Assembly (NCBI RefSeq): GCF_000003815.2 | Contig: NC_049984.1 | Coordinates: forward strand, 11,610,275-11,674,274 | From: Branchiostoma floridae | Taxonomy: Eukaryota; Chordata; Leptocardii; Amphioxiformes; Branchiostomatidae | Direction of reading: 5' to 3' | Length of the DNA: 64,000 nucleotides | Program-made: the position numbers and the translations under genes | In this document: positions 23,201 through 30,366 of the stretch, piece after piece | Layout of the letters: the number at the start of each line of letters is the position of its first letter | Numbering within the stretch: position 1 is the stretch's first letter | Notes under the pieces: generated by a model | Told to the model about the DNA's origin: nothing | Database searches by the model: none | What the model saw: only the letters and a program-made list of their open reading frames with translations

Positions 23201-24358
23201 AAGGGATATCCCTTAAGTCAAAGCTAAATACTCATGTTAACCTGAGTGAAGTGAGGAATGTTGATTGTGTATAGAGCCTTTCCCAAGGGCACATGATCGG
23301 TGGCATGATGGGTCATTTGAACCCTGGACCACTTCGTTCCAAGCGAAACACAGCCGTTATGACACACGACCGTAATACGCATTTATGTCTTTTACAGCAA
23401 GGGTAGCTCCTGTCCAGAAGCCTGCCACCGCTGGTGAGATCATTGCGGGCCTGGTGTGCGGACTGTTCCTGTTCCTCATCATGCTCGGCCTGGCCTGCTG
23501 CTTTGCCCGGGCGTTGGTCGGCAAGGCCAAGGTGGAGGCATCGCCACCATCCTCTCCTCCAACCTCTGCCCGCCGTGAGGCATTCGTGGCAGGAGGGTCC
23601 TCCCCACCATCCGGGAAGATGGAGACCTACCCGAGGAACCTGGTAAGGCTCATGTTACATTTCCAAACCTGGGCCCATCCAGACTGTTTGTGGAAACAAA
23701 AAACTATTGTCTTTACGTCTTGTGTAGTTTTCGTTCCCGAAAGCTGCCCGGCTGGGCCCCAGTTTGGAAATGTGAAATAGGCCGAAGATTTGAACTACTG
23801 TGAAAGGGGAAAGGTCCACAGAGATTTTAATCTTGCAATAGTTTGCAGAGTGCAATGGTTGAGTGGGTTCATTCAGTAGGTAGTTTGATCCCCGTCTGAG
23901 TCATACCAAAGACTGTAAAAATGGTACATGCTGCTATCATTGCTTAGCACTCATGCAGCATTTTGGAAAGAGCATGGGAGTTAAACACACATCACTACCA
24001 GTTGTCCAGCCCCCTGCTGTAGTGACTTGCACAAATGTGTGGCCCAAGGGCTACAGAAATGGAGGTGGGCACCACGTCAAAAGATGCGGAGAAAATGACA
24101 CATTTGTTTCAATCACTGTTTTGATGTCAGCCATGAAGGATAGGACATTCTGGAAAAACTTTATGTAATGTACCTCACCAGAACTAAGTTTTGATGATGT
24201 TCCAATCATTGTTCAGACATTGATATTGACTGATAGATAGATGTTGACAGTATATATATTGTTCCTTTTCCTATTATTTACTATATTGTTCCTTTTCGTA
24301 TTATTTACTTCCCCATACTTTTTGTTTGCAACAGGAGAAATCCGGCTTCCATGTGTGA
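1798..24358 (+). CDS. Large single-pass REJ/GAIN extracellular receptor, 39 exons, 5' incomplete
   Basis: Exons: 1798-1881, 2147-2227, 2531-2671, 3717-3926, 4580-4631, 4847-5020, 5485-5597, 6050-6217, 6533-6728, 6911-7034, 7686-7833, 8485-8653, 10026-10155, 10550-10615, 10935-11110, 11521-11657, 11876-12101, 12260-12387, 13777-14211, 14575-14692, 14922-15013, 15455-15697, 15983-16100, 16324-16495, 16622-16753, 17058-17263, 17602-17825, 17952-18129, 18609-18770, 19277-19430, 19580-19814, 20027-20299, 20542-20687, 20843-20975, 21347-21468, 21911-22119, 22656-22850, 23398-23642, 24335-24358. All junctions are AG/GT and phases agree throughout, giving at least 2112 residues. The order Cys modules, cadherin-like repeats, CGVCNGDG Cys-rich region, IPT-like, REJ, GAIN/GPS-like, SEA-like, one helix and short tail marks a cell-surface adhesion or receptor protein of the REJ superfamily. 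Unlike polycystin-1 it stops after one helix, with no PLAT domain or 11-helix region. The ligand is unknown. No start methionine or signal peptide was found, so it is 5' incomplete. Confidence 0.85.
2025..2053. repeat. Perfect 14-bp inverted repeat with 1-base spacer
   Basis: GGAGCTTTTATATC, one base, then GATATAAAAGCTCC. It lies in the intron between exons 1798-1881 and 2147-2227. Function unknown; probably a small hairpin repeat. Confidence 0.8.
4018..4185. repeat. ATCC microsatellite
   Basis: About 40 units of ATCC with CGTCC variants, in an intron of the REJ/GAIN receptor gene. Frames that stay open through it give His-Pro-Ser-Ile or Asp-Gly-Trp-Met strings and are not genes. Confidence 0.95.
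4580..8653 (+). CDS. Cadherin-like (tandem-95 type) repeats of the receptor
   Basis: Exons 4580-4631, 4847-5020, 5485-5597, 6050-6217, 6533-6728, 6911-7034, 7686-7833 and 8485-8653. After an acidic Cys-containing segment, the region carries [17 protein letters not shown] (the VNDPPVF signature of cadherin-like repeats), then GVWSVSLSG and [11 protein letters not shown]. That is the pattern of tandem-95-type cadherin-like repeats, which carry a G-x-W-x-x-S strand and a terminal AWD motif. The last exon switches to Cys-rich sequence with [11 protein letters not shown], similar to motifs in ADAMTS-type Cys-rich regions. The role is probably extracellular adhesion or spacing. Confidence 0.7.
5690..5935 (+). 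repeat. Diverged copy of the 36496-37235 element body
   Basis: The order GGCCCCCAGGCAGCTTTCC, TTGGTAATGCAGCAAAACTT, CCAG..., then TTTTTGGGTGGTAAATCAC parallels 36683-36750 (GACCACCTAGCGACTTCCC, TTGGTACTGCAGCGCAACTT, CCGGG..., TTTGGGTGGTAGATAGC). It lies in the intron between exons 5485-5597 and 6050-6217. Confidence 0.55.
7343..7598 (-). mobile_element. tRNA-derived SINE, copy 1
   Basis: On the - strand the head is tRNA-like (AAGCGGACAAGTGACTGAAA, then TAGTTCGATTTCAGG, resembling B-box sequence). The body contains GGGAAAGGCACTTTACACAA and CTTTCCTCAC, and the tail contains GTGGATAACGACCCATG and GCCTCAAAAAGGCTATGGGA. The same order occurs at 22180-22425, partly at 23241-23370, 44944-45062 and 47537-47632. 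Confidence 0.7.
7925..8057. mobile_element. MITE-like hairpin with GCCAGCTCCTTGG arms
   Basis: Left arm starts at 7925 with GCCAGCTCCTTGGCCCTAGG; right arm ends at 8057 with CCTAGAGCCAAGGAGCTGGC. The complementarity continues inward in weaker form through the TTTACCA/TGGTAAA segments. It lies in the intron between exons 7686-7833 and 8485-8653. Confidence 0.7.
8155..8218. repeat. AATC microsatellite
   Basis: Tandem AATC units with one central inversion (ATCGATTGATC). It lies directly downstream of the hairpin element at 7925-8057. Confidence 0.9.
8935..9075 (+). repeat. Interspersed repeat, partner at 10180-10400
   Basis: TTGCATAACCGGTAAACTGTC here and TTGCATAACCAGTAAACTGC at about 10188 start similar stretches. 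Both then carry AAGGTTTGATCC-type sequence, so the two are diverged copies of one dispersed repeat. Both copies are in adjacent introns of the REJ/GAIN receptor gene. Confidence 0.5.
10026..12387 (+). CDS. Cysteine-rich region followed by IPT/TIG-like region of the receptor
   Basis: Exons 10026-10155, 10550-10615 and 10935-11110 encode repeated Cys-rich segments: [39 protein letters not shown] and CGECLDP, each like CxxCxGG. Exons 11521-11657, 11876-12101 and 12260-12387 then give two beta-rich stretches ([20 protein letters not shown] and [10 protein letters not shown] followed by [11 protein letters not shown]). The pattern 'x-S-V-x-P, then T-L-T-V-x-G-x-G' resembles IPT/TIG immunoglobulin-like folds, but that label is inference. 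All phases connect. The intron 8653-10025 carries two diverged copies of an interspersed repeat. Confidence 0.65.
10180..10400 (+). repeat. Interspersed repeat, partner at 8935-9075
   Basis: Diverged copy of the repeat at 8935, sharing the GCATAACC.GTAAACTG start and the GAAGGTTTGATCC segment. It is located between exons 10026-10155 and 10550-10615. Confidence 0.5.
12730..13225 (-). mobile_element. 5'-truncated LINE, C-terminal zinc-knuckle part
   Basis: An open frame of 124 codons (13222-12848) encodes a non-LTR retrotransposon C-terminus: [20 protein letters not shown], then [20 protein letters not shown], a C-x2-C-x9-H-x4-C metal-binding pattern. A second copy of the family lies at 61737-62330. 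The 3' end after the stop has an AATAAAG segment. No reverse transcriptase is present, so the copy is truncated at 5'. It sits in the 1.4-kb intron before exon 13777-14211. Confidence 0.8.
13340..13600. repeat. AT-rich GTTCCAACAT-type repeats and a 35-bp tandem duplication
   Basis: Many variants of GTTCCAACAT/ATGTTGGAAC and TTCAAACATGTT occur here and also at 12490-12665, on either side of the LINE tail. The segment AGATATTTGAAAATTGTTCT plus AAATAAAGAGAT occurs twice in tandem at about 13388-13453. Confidence 0.6.
13777..18770 (+). CDS. REJ module of the receptor
   Basis: Exons 13777-14211 through 18609-18770 (eleven exons). Features typical of the REJ module of polycystin-1 and sea-urchin egg-jelly receptors include: [20 protein letters not shown] followed by a W after [31 protein letters not shown] followed by YFQWTC, which is PKD-like; [11 protein letters not shown]; and [20 protein letters not shown], then [10 protein letters not shown]. 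The module is known from fertilisation receptors and polycystins as a beta-sandwich array; its ligand here is unknown. The first exon (435 bp) is the longest in the gene. Introns in this block hold a TIR element (15090-15312) and a 38-bp-arm hairpin (18301-18398). Confidence 0.8.
15090..15312. mobile_element. TIR element (MITE) with about 45-bp arms and TA target site
   Basis: Left end ACGCTAGTTCACCTTTATTC and right end GAATAAAGGTGAACTAGCGT are perfect reverse complements, and the arms continue inward through GGGTAACCTTTATCCGTTGT versus ACAACGGATAGAGGTTACCC. TA flanks each side. A second, interrupted copy is at 61616-62378. It lies in the intron between exons 14922-15013 and 15455-15697. Confidence 0.85.
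18301..18398. mobile_element. Hairpin element, 38-bp arms (36/38 matching)
   Basis: Arms 18301-18338 and 18361-18398 start TCCATATGTATAATCAATTT and end AAATTGATTATACATATGGA. The loop contains the perfect palindrome GGCTTTGTACAAAGCC (18348-18363). Intronic, non-coding. Confidence 0.8.
19277..21468 (+). CDS. GAIN-like region with polybasic site and degenerate GPS motif
   Basis: Exons 19277-19430 and 19580-19814 are helical ([20 protein letters not shown]), followed by a KRRRKR polybasic site at 19752-19769. Exons 20027-20299, 20542-20687 and 20843-20975 are beta-rich with several Cys. Exon 21347-21468 gives [16 protein letters not shown] and then CSC, the Cys/Trp spacing of a GPS motif (C-x2-W ... 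W-x3-GC ... C-x-C). The residues after the last Cys are TFMGG, so the usual His-Leu-Thr/Ser autoproteolysis triad is absent. Autocleavage is therefore doubtful, and a furin-type cut at KRRRKR is a possible alternative. Both are inferences. Confidence 0.7.
21911..24358 (+). CDS. SEA-like region, single membrane helix and short tail
   Basis: Exon 21911-22119 starts with a Pro/Thr linker ([13 protein letters not shown]). With exon 22656-22850 it then gives a SEA-like pattern: [10 protein letters not shown], a helix, [12 protein letters not shown] and a beta strand. Exon 23398-23642 contains one hydrophobic helix, [20 protein letters not shown], followed by [10 protein letters not shown] and a Pro/Ser-rich cytoplasmic stretch. 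The last exon, 24335-24358, adds EKSGFHV and a TGA stop. The cytoplasmic tail is only about 60 residues and ends G-F-H-V, whose terminal hydrophobic residue could suit PDZ binding (speculative). A SINE ends only about 27 bases before the 23398 acceptor. Confidence 0.75.
22180..22425 (-). mobile_element. tRNA-derived SINE, copy 2
   Basis: On the - strand: a tRNA-like head (GGCATAACTGCAGGGTGTTT, then GGCTTTGAATCCTG), a body with AAAGGCACTTTACACAACTT, and a tail with GTGGATAAGGACCCATTGTC and AAGCCTCAAAGGCTATGGGA. Same family as 7343-7598; intronic. Confidence 0.7.
23241..23370 (-). mobile_element. tRNA-derived SINE head, copy 3
   Basis: On the - strand: GTCATAACGGCTGTGTTTCG, then CAGGGTTCAAATGAC, then TTGGGAAAGGCTC and CCTCACTTCACTCAGG. 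It contains the tRNA-like head and start of the body only. Its head ends about 27 bases before the acceptor of exon 23398-23642. Confidence 0.65.
23657..23773. mobile_element. MITE with ACATTTCCAAACC termini, copy 1
   Basis: Left ACATTTCCAAACCTGGGCCC and right GGGCCCCAGTTTGGAAATGT are terminal inverted repeats around about 75 bases. The right half (TTCGTTCCCGAAAGCTGCCC) matches the left half of the copy at 27632-27806 in inverse orientation. It starts 15 bases after the donor of exon 23398-23642. Confidence 0.8.
23835..24080 (+). mobile_element. SINE-like element of a second family
   Basis: Contains TAGTTTGATCCCCGTCTGAG (B-box-like), GACTGTAAAAATGGTACATG, TTGCTTAGCACTCATGCAGC, GGGAGTTAAACACACATCAC and TAGTGACTTGCACAAATGTG. 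The order of a tRNA-like promoter followed by a conserved core and tail fits a deuterostome SINE. Only one copy was seen in this window, so family assignment is tentative. Confidence 0.5.
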
Positions 24359-24990
24359 GAGACAACACCACTGTTACAGGACTTTCACTGTCCCAGAATG
24401 ATTGACAAGGACGACCTTTGAAGAATAATGCCTATTTGCATGTTACTTATATTTGAATAATTTAACATCAACTTATTTGCATGCTTGCTCTATTGTTCAG
24501 AAAATGATTAGTAACAATTTGGATCAAGTTATATTTACTCAATGCATTGATTAACTCAGCATATAATCTGTTAACTTAACATCAAAACAGTTAATGCTCA
24601 ATTGTTTATCTAGTAATATTGATATAGATATCTATGTATTGTATATGTTACCTTTTTAACACACCCACATTTCAAACACCAAATCCAGCTGTGTTTGAAG
24701 TTGTCACAACCAACTGATGAAGGGTGTCTACTTTAGCAAAGATTTGCTCTTTCATATAATTTCATATTTGTAAGAACCTGAATCAATACAGATAGAACTT
24801 AGATCACAATGACTGATATTTTCCAATGATTGACTTTTGTTGTAACTTTCTTTGCTAATTATGTAGACCTCGTACTCCTCCGACCTTGACCTTCACCAAA
24901 AAGGACCATGGAACAGATTGGGCTATCAACATCAAAATTATTATATATTATGCCAAATCTGAATAAAGTCCGTCAAAATCAAATAAAAGT
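24359..24990 (+). promoter_or_regulatory. 3'UTR with two poly(A) signals
   Basis: AT-rich sequence downstream of the TGA at 24356-24358. Canonical AATAAA hexamers lie at 24962-24967 and 24982-24987, about 600 bases after the stop, giving a plausible 3' end near 25000 for the REJ/GAIN receptor gene. No open exon was seen between the stop and these signals. The neighbouring gene on the opposite strand stops at 25805, so the two genes are convergent with under 1 kb between transcript ends. Confidence 0.55.
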
Positions 24991-25804
24991 GTAGCTAAAA
25001 AGAAACTCTAGCAATTTGATTTGAATTTGGAACATCTGTTCAGAGAAAGTTTTCATTCAATTCTAATTTGGTATGTTTTTTGTGTCCAAATTGCCCTGCT
25101 CAGAATTAGTTTTGGATATGAAAAATATGGGATGCTATCAGTGCTTTATTGTTTACGAGTACATGTTGCGGAGGCTTACGATGCTTTTGTTTCAATTTTA
25201 AAAAAATCAAGTTCTCTAAGACCAACAAAATTGAAATGACCTCAGTTTAAGTGTCTTCAATAGTAGATTCACGTTTGTGTCATGATTTAAGGATGCCATT
25301 TCATATGATACTTTACTTTTGATGTCAACTCTATCTTATTCAATACTGCACTGTTTTTCTCTGCATGGAGTGAATTAGAATAAAAGGATTCCTACATCCA
25401 ATCAGAGTTTGTTGCTCATTTTTATCTGTTGTGTAGTCTGTTGTTTGAGGCAAGGCGACTTTCTTCCACTGAATCAAGTGCATAAGCTTAGAGGTTTTAG
25501 AGAAAGTAATAATAGATGATGCTATGGAGAGTTTAGAGACGTCACTCAATGTTCACAAAGTTAAGTGTTCAAACAAAGCCTTATGGTGGAACTAGAATTT
25601 AATGATATAACACATTGATATACGATATAGATTTATGTGGTCTCACGGTCATTCAAACGATAATAATAATTTCATAACATTTATAGATATGATAATTTAT
25701 ATTTATCTACAGAGCTGTACAACATCTTTGTTCATGTTATGACAAAAATAATCCACATCAATCTGTCATAATTTCACTTTTCTTAGAACATACGATTTCG
25801 CCTG

Positions 25805-28800
25805 CTATAGGGCAGCTAGCTGGATGTTCAATGCTAAACACAATAGAGCAATTCCGATGGCGCTGACCAGGTTCAGGATATCGTTTAAAGGGGCGGAGCC
25901 GGATTCGAATCCAGTGTCGATCTCGTTGGTACCCTCCTCCGTAATCTCCACATCTGACATGAGGCCCGCCTCACAGCGGAACGTCTTGGTACTGTAGGCT
26001 TCTCCAAAGTTTGTGCAGACACAGTCTAGGGTTTCTCGCACAAAGGTCGAATTTTCTGGACAGCCGGCGAATCTAGAAAATTATCCACACAACGTATAAT
26101 TCTGTACTTCCCGAGACTGAAAGCACGATTTGACACTACAATCTTTTTTTAACTTTATCCATAATTTGTCTAGTCAATACACATTCTTTAACATGTGTGT
26201 TATAAGATCTTAGCATTGCCAACATTACCTCCAGCTTTTCACATGTCAACAACCGACAAAAAACTATCTTTTGGCTTAATTCATGCATCTAACTCCGTTT
26301 ATATACCGAAACGTTATCAGACAATTTTTCATCTCCCATCGCGTGCGAAAAACCCTACAAGTAGCCTAAGTGGAATAGATTAAGAATAGCGGCTTTCACC
26401 TCAATTCATCTAATATCTACAATAGCAACCAGCCCTCTAGTATGAATGTGCAGTCAAGTTATCAATTATCAAGAGAACGATTCCGTAGCCCCTCCCACCT
26501 CCTTCATACCTAGAAATGTAGAACAAAAGCCTAAAATGCAAATAGTTGACGAGGGTACAGTCAAGCCCATGGCTCTCTCTCTGGTTGAACTGATAATTGC
26601 CATGCTATCATGGGTAAACTTATAATCATGATGGAAAGTCAGTATAGGTTATTTATGTATAATCATGCATTAGTATGCAGTAGTATCTATAGTATAAGAA
26701 CTTACAGTAAGGCGTGGCTGATACCCTGAGGAACAGCCGCTTTGACCATGATGTCTCGCTGGACCCGCCGTTTCTTCCTGCCCTCCAGCGCGGTGAGACG
26801 GAAGACACTGGTGAACGTGTAGGTCTCGGACACTCCGGACAGAGCTCTGTTCACGAACTTAGTTTGATGGACCTCTCTATCCGCCACATAGCCGTTGTAG
26901 GATAAGGACTGGAAGGAAGGTTAAAACAAAAGGATGGAAACGCATCTGAGGCCGTGCAGCAATGATGATTCCCTCTTAGCTCGGAAGTACATGTGCGTTG
27001 GTCACGTACGGAATAAATCATTTTGAAGCAAGGTTGGACTGTAATTACCAACATAGGATTACACATACTTACTCAAGTGGGTTTTTCATACCTTGAGAAG
27101 GACTGGAGTTAACTGTTAGACATCTTTCAAAATTTGTGTTTGAAGGTCCACCTAACGCTCCAGGCTGTTTCTTGTGCAAAGTTATGTTTGGCTGTTACAG
27201 TTACGCTACACCTTACAACAAAGGAGACTACCGACCTCACCATAGCTTCAAACTTGGTTGATATTACCTGCATGGGCGCCTCGATGTCGTCTGCAGTGTA
27301 CGTAACCGGACTCCCTCCCTCATCCTGTCCCTCGTACCTGAAGTCAGGATGTTCGTACGCAGAGTAACGGTCTGTCGTGGGCGCCCTCAGGCAACCCTAA
27401 ACCAAAACAAGTGGACACAAATATGATAGCTTACAGGGAATTAAGTACGTTATAAATATTATAAGTTATGTCCCTTCTAAAAGACAGGTGCCGCCCCACC
27501 CTACCCAGGTCTCGTAATTGGAACCAGGATGTCAGGTTGCTACCAGGTGAGCCACAGGGACACCACTCGATTTTGAATCACAGTTCAAGTAGAATGAGCA
27601 AAACAAGTAGACAAATGTGATAGCTTAGGCCACATTTCCAAACCGGAGCCCGGAAGGGCAGCTTTCGGTAACGAAAATTATGATATTAAAGACAAAACTT
27701 CACAAGACATAAAGAGCATATTAGTAGTCGTGGGTATTATTTGTGTATACTTCTACGTATTGTTCACTTCCATATACAGCCCGGCCGGGCCCCGGTTTGG
27801 AAATGCGACGTTAGCCTTACAGGGCCTTGACTACGCGATAGTGTGTATTGGACATATTAAAAAGTTGTCAAAGTCACTTGCTTACGGACCAGATAGGATT
27901 ACTACTGATTTGACCGTGCCAACCTACATCTGGATACGAAGCCGTGGAGTACTGTTCCCCAACGCACACCAGGAACAGGGTCAGCTCCATCTGTAGTCTT
28001 GTGCGCAGGAACTCTGGGAAGAAGTGCGTCTCCAAGGTAACCTCCTCCAGGTGAGACACCCCGGGGGGTACCCCGCCCTGCAAGTCACGTGACGGGTCTA
28101 CTCCGTACACGGTTCTCACCTCCACCCTGGAGGGGGGGGGGGGGGGTAGTCGTCACAGAAACACCATACAGAATCAATTGTCAAACAGACGTACTGATAT
28201 CGTGTAATATCGTGATCATCTGGTGTGGCTGTGTCTGTGTCTTGGCGGGCGTCCGCAGTTATGTGAATATTGCATAATGGTAGCATACAAGGTGAAATTG
28301 GTGTAATAGGATATCAGGAGAATTGTAAGTATAGTATAGTATAGTCTGCCTCGTTTTGTACTCTACTTATCTATCTGTTCTGTAGTTGTGTACTTGTTCT
28401 TCAAACTAAGCTAAATGTGGATCCAAATAAAGTCAAAGTCAAAGTTAATCTATCCTTATTTAACCTCATTGGTTTATGCTATGTGGGTTTAGATTGTAGA
28501 CAAAAAATGTCAAAGTGTTTGTCAGGCCAATGTCGTTGCTCTGACCTTGGGTTGTCGTTATTGTCGTCTGTGACCTCCACTACTGTCTGCAGGGTGATCT
28601 GAGCAGAAATCTCCGCGTCGGCAACCGTCATGATTGAACAGGTGCTCATAATGCTGTCAGTCATGTTCGGGCATTGCAGATAAAGGTACTTGAAGATAAA
28701 GTTTCCTGAAGAATGTTGGTATAACGTCATATACTAAGTATATGGTGCCAGGTAATGGAAGAAACGTGTTTTGGTGTTTTGGAGCAATTTTGCAATCTAA

Positions 28801-29156
28801 TTGTGTTACACACAGTGACCAGTCTATTGTGCACGTATGTTTTAATGACGAACACACGCACGCTGGCACACACGCAAAATACAACAAAGGTATAATGGGC
28901 CAATCGCACACGAAGTACAATTGTGTGGATTATGTCTTCGGAAATACGATCTTACGGTGCTATGTTTATAAATTATCACTAAAGGCGCACTGACCAGTAG
29001 CATCGATTGGTTCGCCGTTTCTGACGTTCTTTCCGAACTCAAACACGTTGAGTACGATGTGGAAGACCCATCGCTGTACACACAGTCCAGGCGCCACCTT
29101 GTCAGTAAAGTCACAGCCAGGAACTACAGCCGCCATATCGTGGGCAGGGGACGAGT
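25805..29156 (-). CDS. Unrecognised secreted protein with GPI-type C-terminus, 6 exons, 5' incomplete
   Basis: In transcription order the exons are 29156-28995, 28705-28546, 28126-27928, 27396-27268, 26908-26706 and 26072-25805. Phases agree, giving about 372 residues plus stop. Visible features: WVFHIVLNVFEFGKNVRNG; a Cys-rich pair around YLYLQCPNMTDSIMSTCSIM; VEVTDDNNDNP, acidic and cadherin-like in look; RTRLQMELTLFLVCVGEQ; the polybasic GRKKRRVQRD; and a Cys cluster CPENSTFVRETLDCVCT. The C-terminus is SGSAPLND followed by about 20 hydrophobic residues ending at the stop, with no cytosolic basic residues, typical of a GPI-attachment signal. I do not recognise the family. The first exon needs one base from an upstream exon, so the N-terminus is missing, probably in or beyond the gap at 29301-29400. 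The third exon's donor is taken as GTAGGT to keep phase. Confidence 0.7.
27632..27806. mobile_element. MITE with ACATTTCCAAACC termini, copy 2
   Basis: Left ACATTTCCAAACCGGAGCCC and right GGGCCCCGGTTTGGAAATGC, with about 130 bases between. The inner left sequence GGGCAGCTTTCGGTAACGAA is the inverse of the inner right sequence of copy 1. It lies in the intron between exons 27928-28126 and 27268-27396 of the - strand gene. Confidence 0.8.
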
Positions 29157-29300
29157 CTGGGATGGTGGGGAGAAGGGGTCTTCCAAAATTAATGTATGAA
29201 CAAAACTTTACCGCAAAGTTACTAGTACTAGGATAAACTATGGGAAAGAAGTGAAGCATGTTTTCCTTTATTGCCGTTGTCTCTGTAGCTTATGGGAATG

Positions 29301-29400
29301 NNNNNNNNNNNNNNNNNNNNNNNNNNNNNNNNNNNNNNNNNNNNNNNNNNNNNNNNNNNNNNNNNNNNNNNNNNNNNNNNNNNNNNNNNNNNNNNNNNNN
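29301..29400. other. Assembly gap (100 N)
   Basis: Exactly 100 N, the conventional size for a gap of unknown length. The 5' parts of both flanking genes (the - strand GPI-type gene and the + strand acidic protein) are missing here, so real sequence is probably lost. Confidence 0.97.
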
Positions 29401-29421
29401 TACCTGCCCCCTGTTGAATAG

Positions 29422-30366
29422 CAAATCAAAGAAGAGGAAGAAAAGAATAGAGAGAATGTGTTGAATATAGAGGCAAGTGAACCGAATGATAGTCAGACTA
29501 TAAATGAGAGGGAAGAGAAAACAGAAGAAGAAGAAGAAGAAAAGGATGAAGCAACGAAAGCTGAATCAAAAGATGGAATGAATGAAAACAGTACAGCAGT
29601 AGGTGAACCGACAGATGGAATGAATGAGATGGTGAAAGAGGAAGCTGTGGCGACAGAGGAAATGAGTTTGGATGCCGGTAAAGGAATGGAAGAAGGAATG
29701 AGTGATACAAAGGATGAAGGTAATGATTGTCTAAATCAGACGATAGATGAGAGGGAAGAGAACACAAAGAAAACAGAAGAAGAAGAAAGGGATGAAGCAA
29801 CGAGAGCTGATTCAAAAGATGGGATGAATGAAAACAGTACAAAAGAAGGCGAACCAACAGATGGAATGAATGAGATGGTGAAAGAGGAAGCTGTGGCGAC
29901 AGAGGAAATGAGTTTGGATGCCGGTAAAGGAATGGAAGAAGGAATGAGTGATACAAAGGATGAAGCGAATGATACCGGCATGGAAGCAGTTAGTGTGACA
30001 TTTGAAGAAGTACAGGAAATGAGAGCAAAAGTTGCAAGTATAAAAGATAAGTACGACAAGATGAAAGAAGAAAATGAGAGAATGAAAACTGCCCTGAACA
30101 AAATCGATGAGGAAGTAAAAGCAGACCGAGCTGATTTAGTAGATGATGCTGTTGTTCGTGCCTTGAGTAGGTTCAAAAGGGCCAAGCTGAGGTTGGCAGG
30201 GAAGGGGACTAGTAAGGACATAGCGTACCTTTACTTAGCCGCAGTGAGAAGGCATGTGTCAGAGGGACTTGGGAAGGCTGACGCAGATAAATGCGAGGCT
30301 GCTACTGGGGAGGGGGAGGTGAACACTGGCGGGGGTAACACTGAGAATGCTACACCGGAAATCTAG
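29422..30366 (+). CDS. Acidic coiled-coil protein with internal duplication, 3' exon only
   Basis: An open frame of about 314 codons runs from a plausible acceptor (CTGTTGAATAG, ending 29421) to TAG at 30364-30366. The frame is already open upstream of its first GTG and has no good ATG start, so it is probably the last exon of a gene whose 5' part is lost in the gap. It is rich in Glu, Asp, Lys and Met, with a segment of about 80 residues present twice: 29494-29736 and 29737-29973. These are nearly identical around KDGMNENST, EPTDGMNEMVKEEAVATEEM and KGMEEGMSDTKDE. A heptad-like stretch follows (MRAKVASIKDKYDKMKEENE), then the basic helix ALSRFKRAKLRLAGKG and a Gly-rich tail. No family recognised; it may act in the nucleus or cytoskeleton, but nothing shows that. 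Confidence 0.6.
   Translation, partial: QIKEEEEKNRENVLNIEASEPNDSQTINEREEKTEEEEEEKDEATKAESKDGMNENSTAVGEPTDGMNEMVKEEAVATEEMSLDAGKGMEEGMSDTKDEGNDCLNQTIDEREENTKKTEEEERDEATRADSKDGMNENSTKEGEPTDGMNEMVKEEAVATEEMSLDAGKGMEEGMSDTKDEANDTGMEAVSVTFEEVQEMRAKVASIKDKYDKMKEENERMKTALNKIDEEVKADRADLVDDAVVRALSRFKRAKLRLAGKGTSKDIAYLYLAAVRRHVSEGLGKADADKCEAATGEGEVNTGGGNTENATPEI
29494..29973 (+). repeat. Two-copy coding tandem duplication, about 240 bp each
   Basis: Copies 29494-29736 and 29737-29973 encode 81 and 79 residues. Much of the nucleotide sequence is identical over long stretches, including AGATGGAATGAATGAGATGG and the GGAATGAGTGATACAAAGGA segment. The high identity suggests a recent duplication or gene conversion. 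Short in-frame length differences fall in the Glu-rich part. Confidence 0.85.

Noticed and set aside
1798-24358. Polycystin-1 (PKD1) orthologue
   Set aside because: REJ and GPS-like regions fit, but there is one helix followed by a stop and poly(A) signals; PLAT and the 11-helix region are absent.
29458-29460. GTG as the start of the acidic protein
   Set aside because: The frame is open upstream to a plausible splice acceptor, and GTG is not an expected start here; treated as an internal Val.
29498-30221. Leu/Ser/His-rich - strand frames
   Set aside because: Antisense shadows of the duplicated acidic + strand exon.
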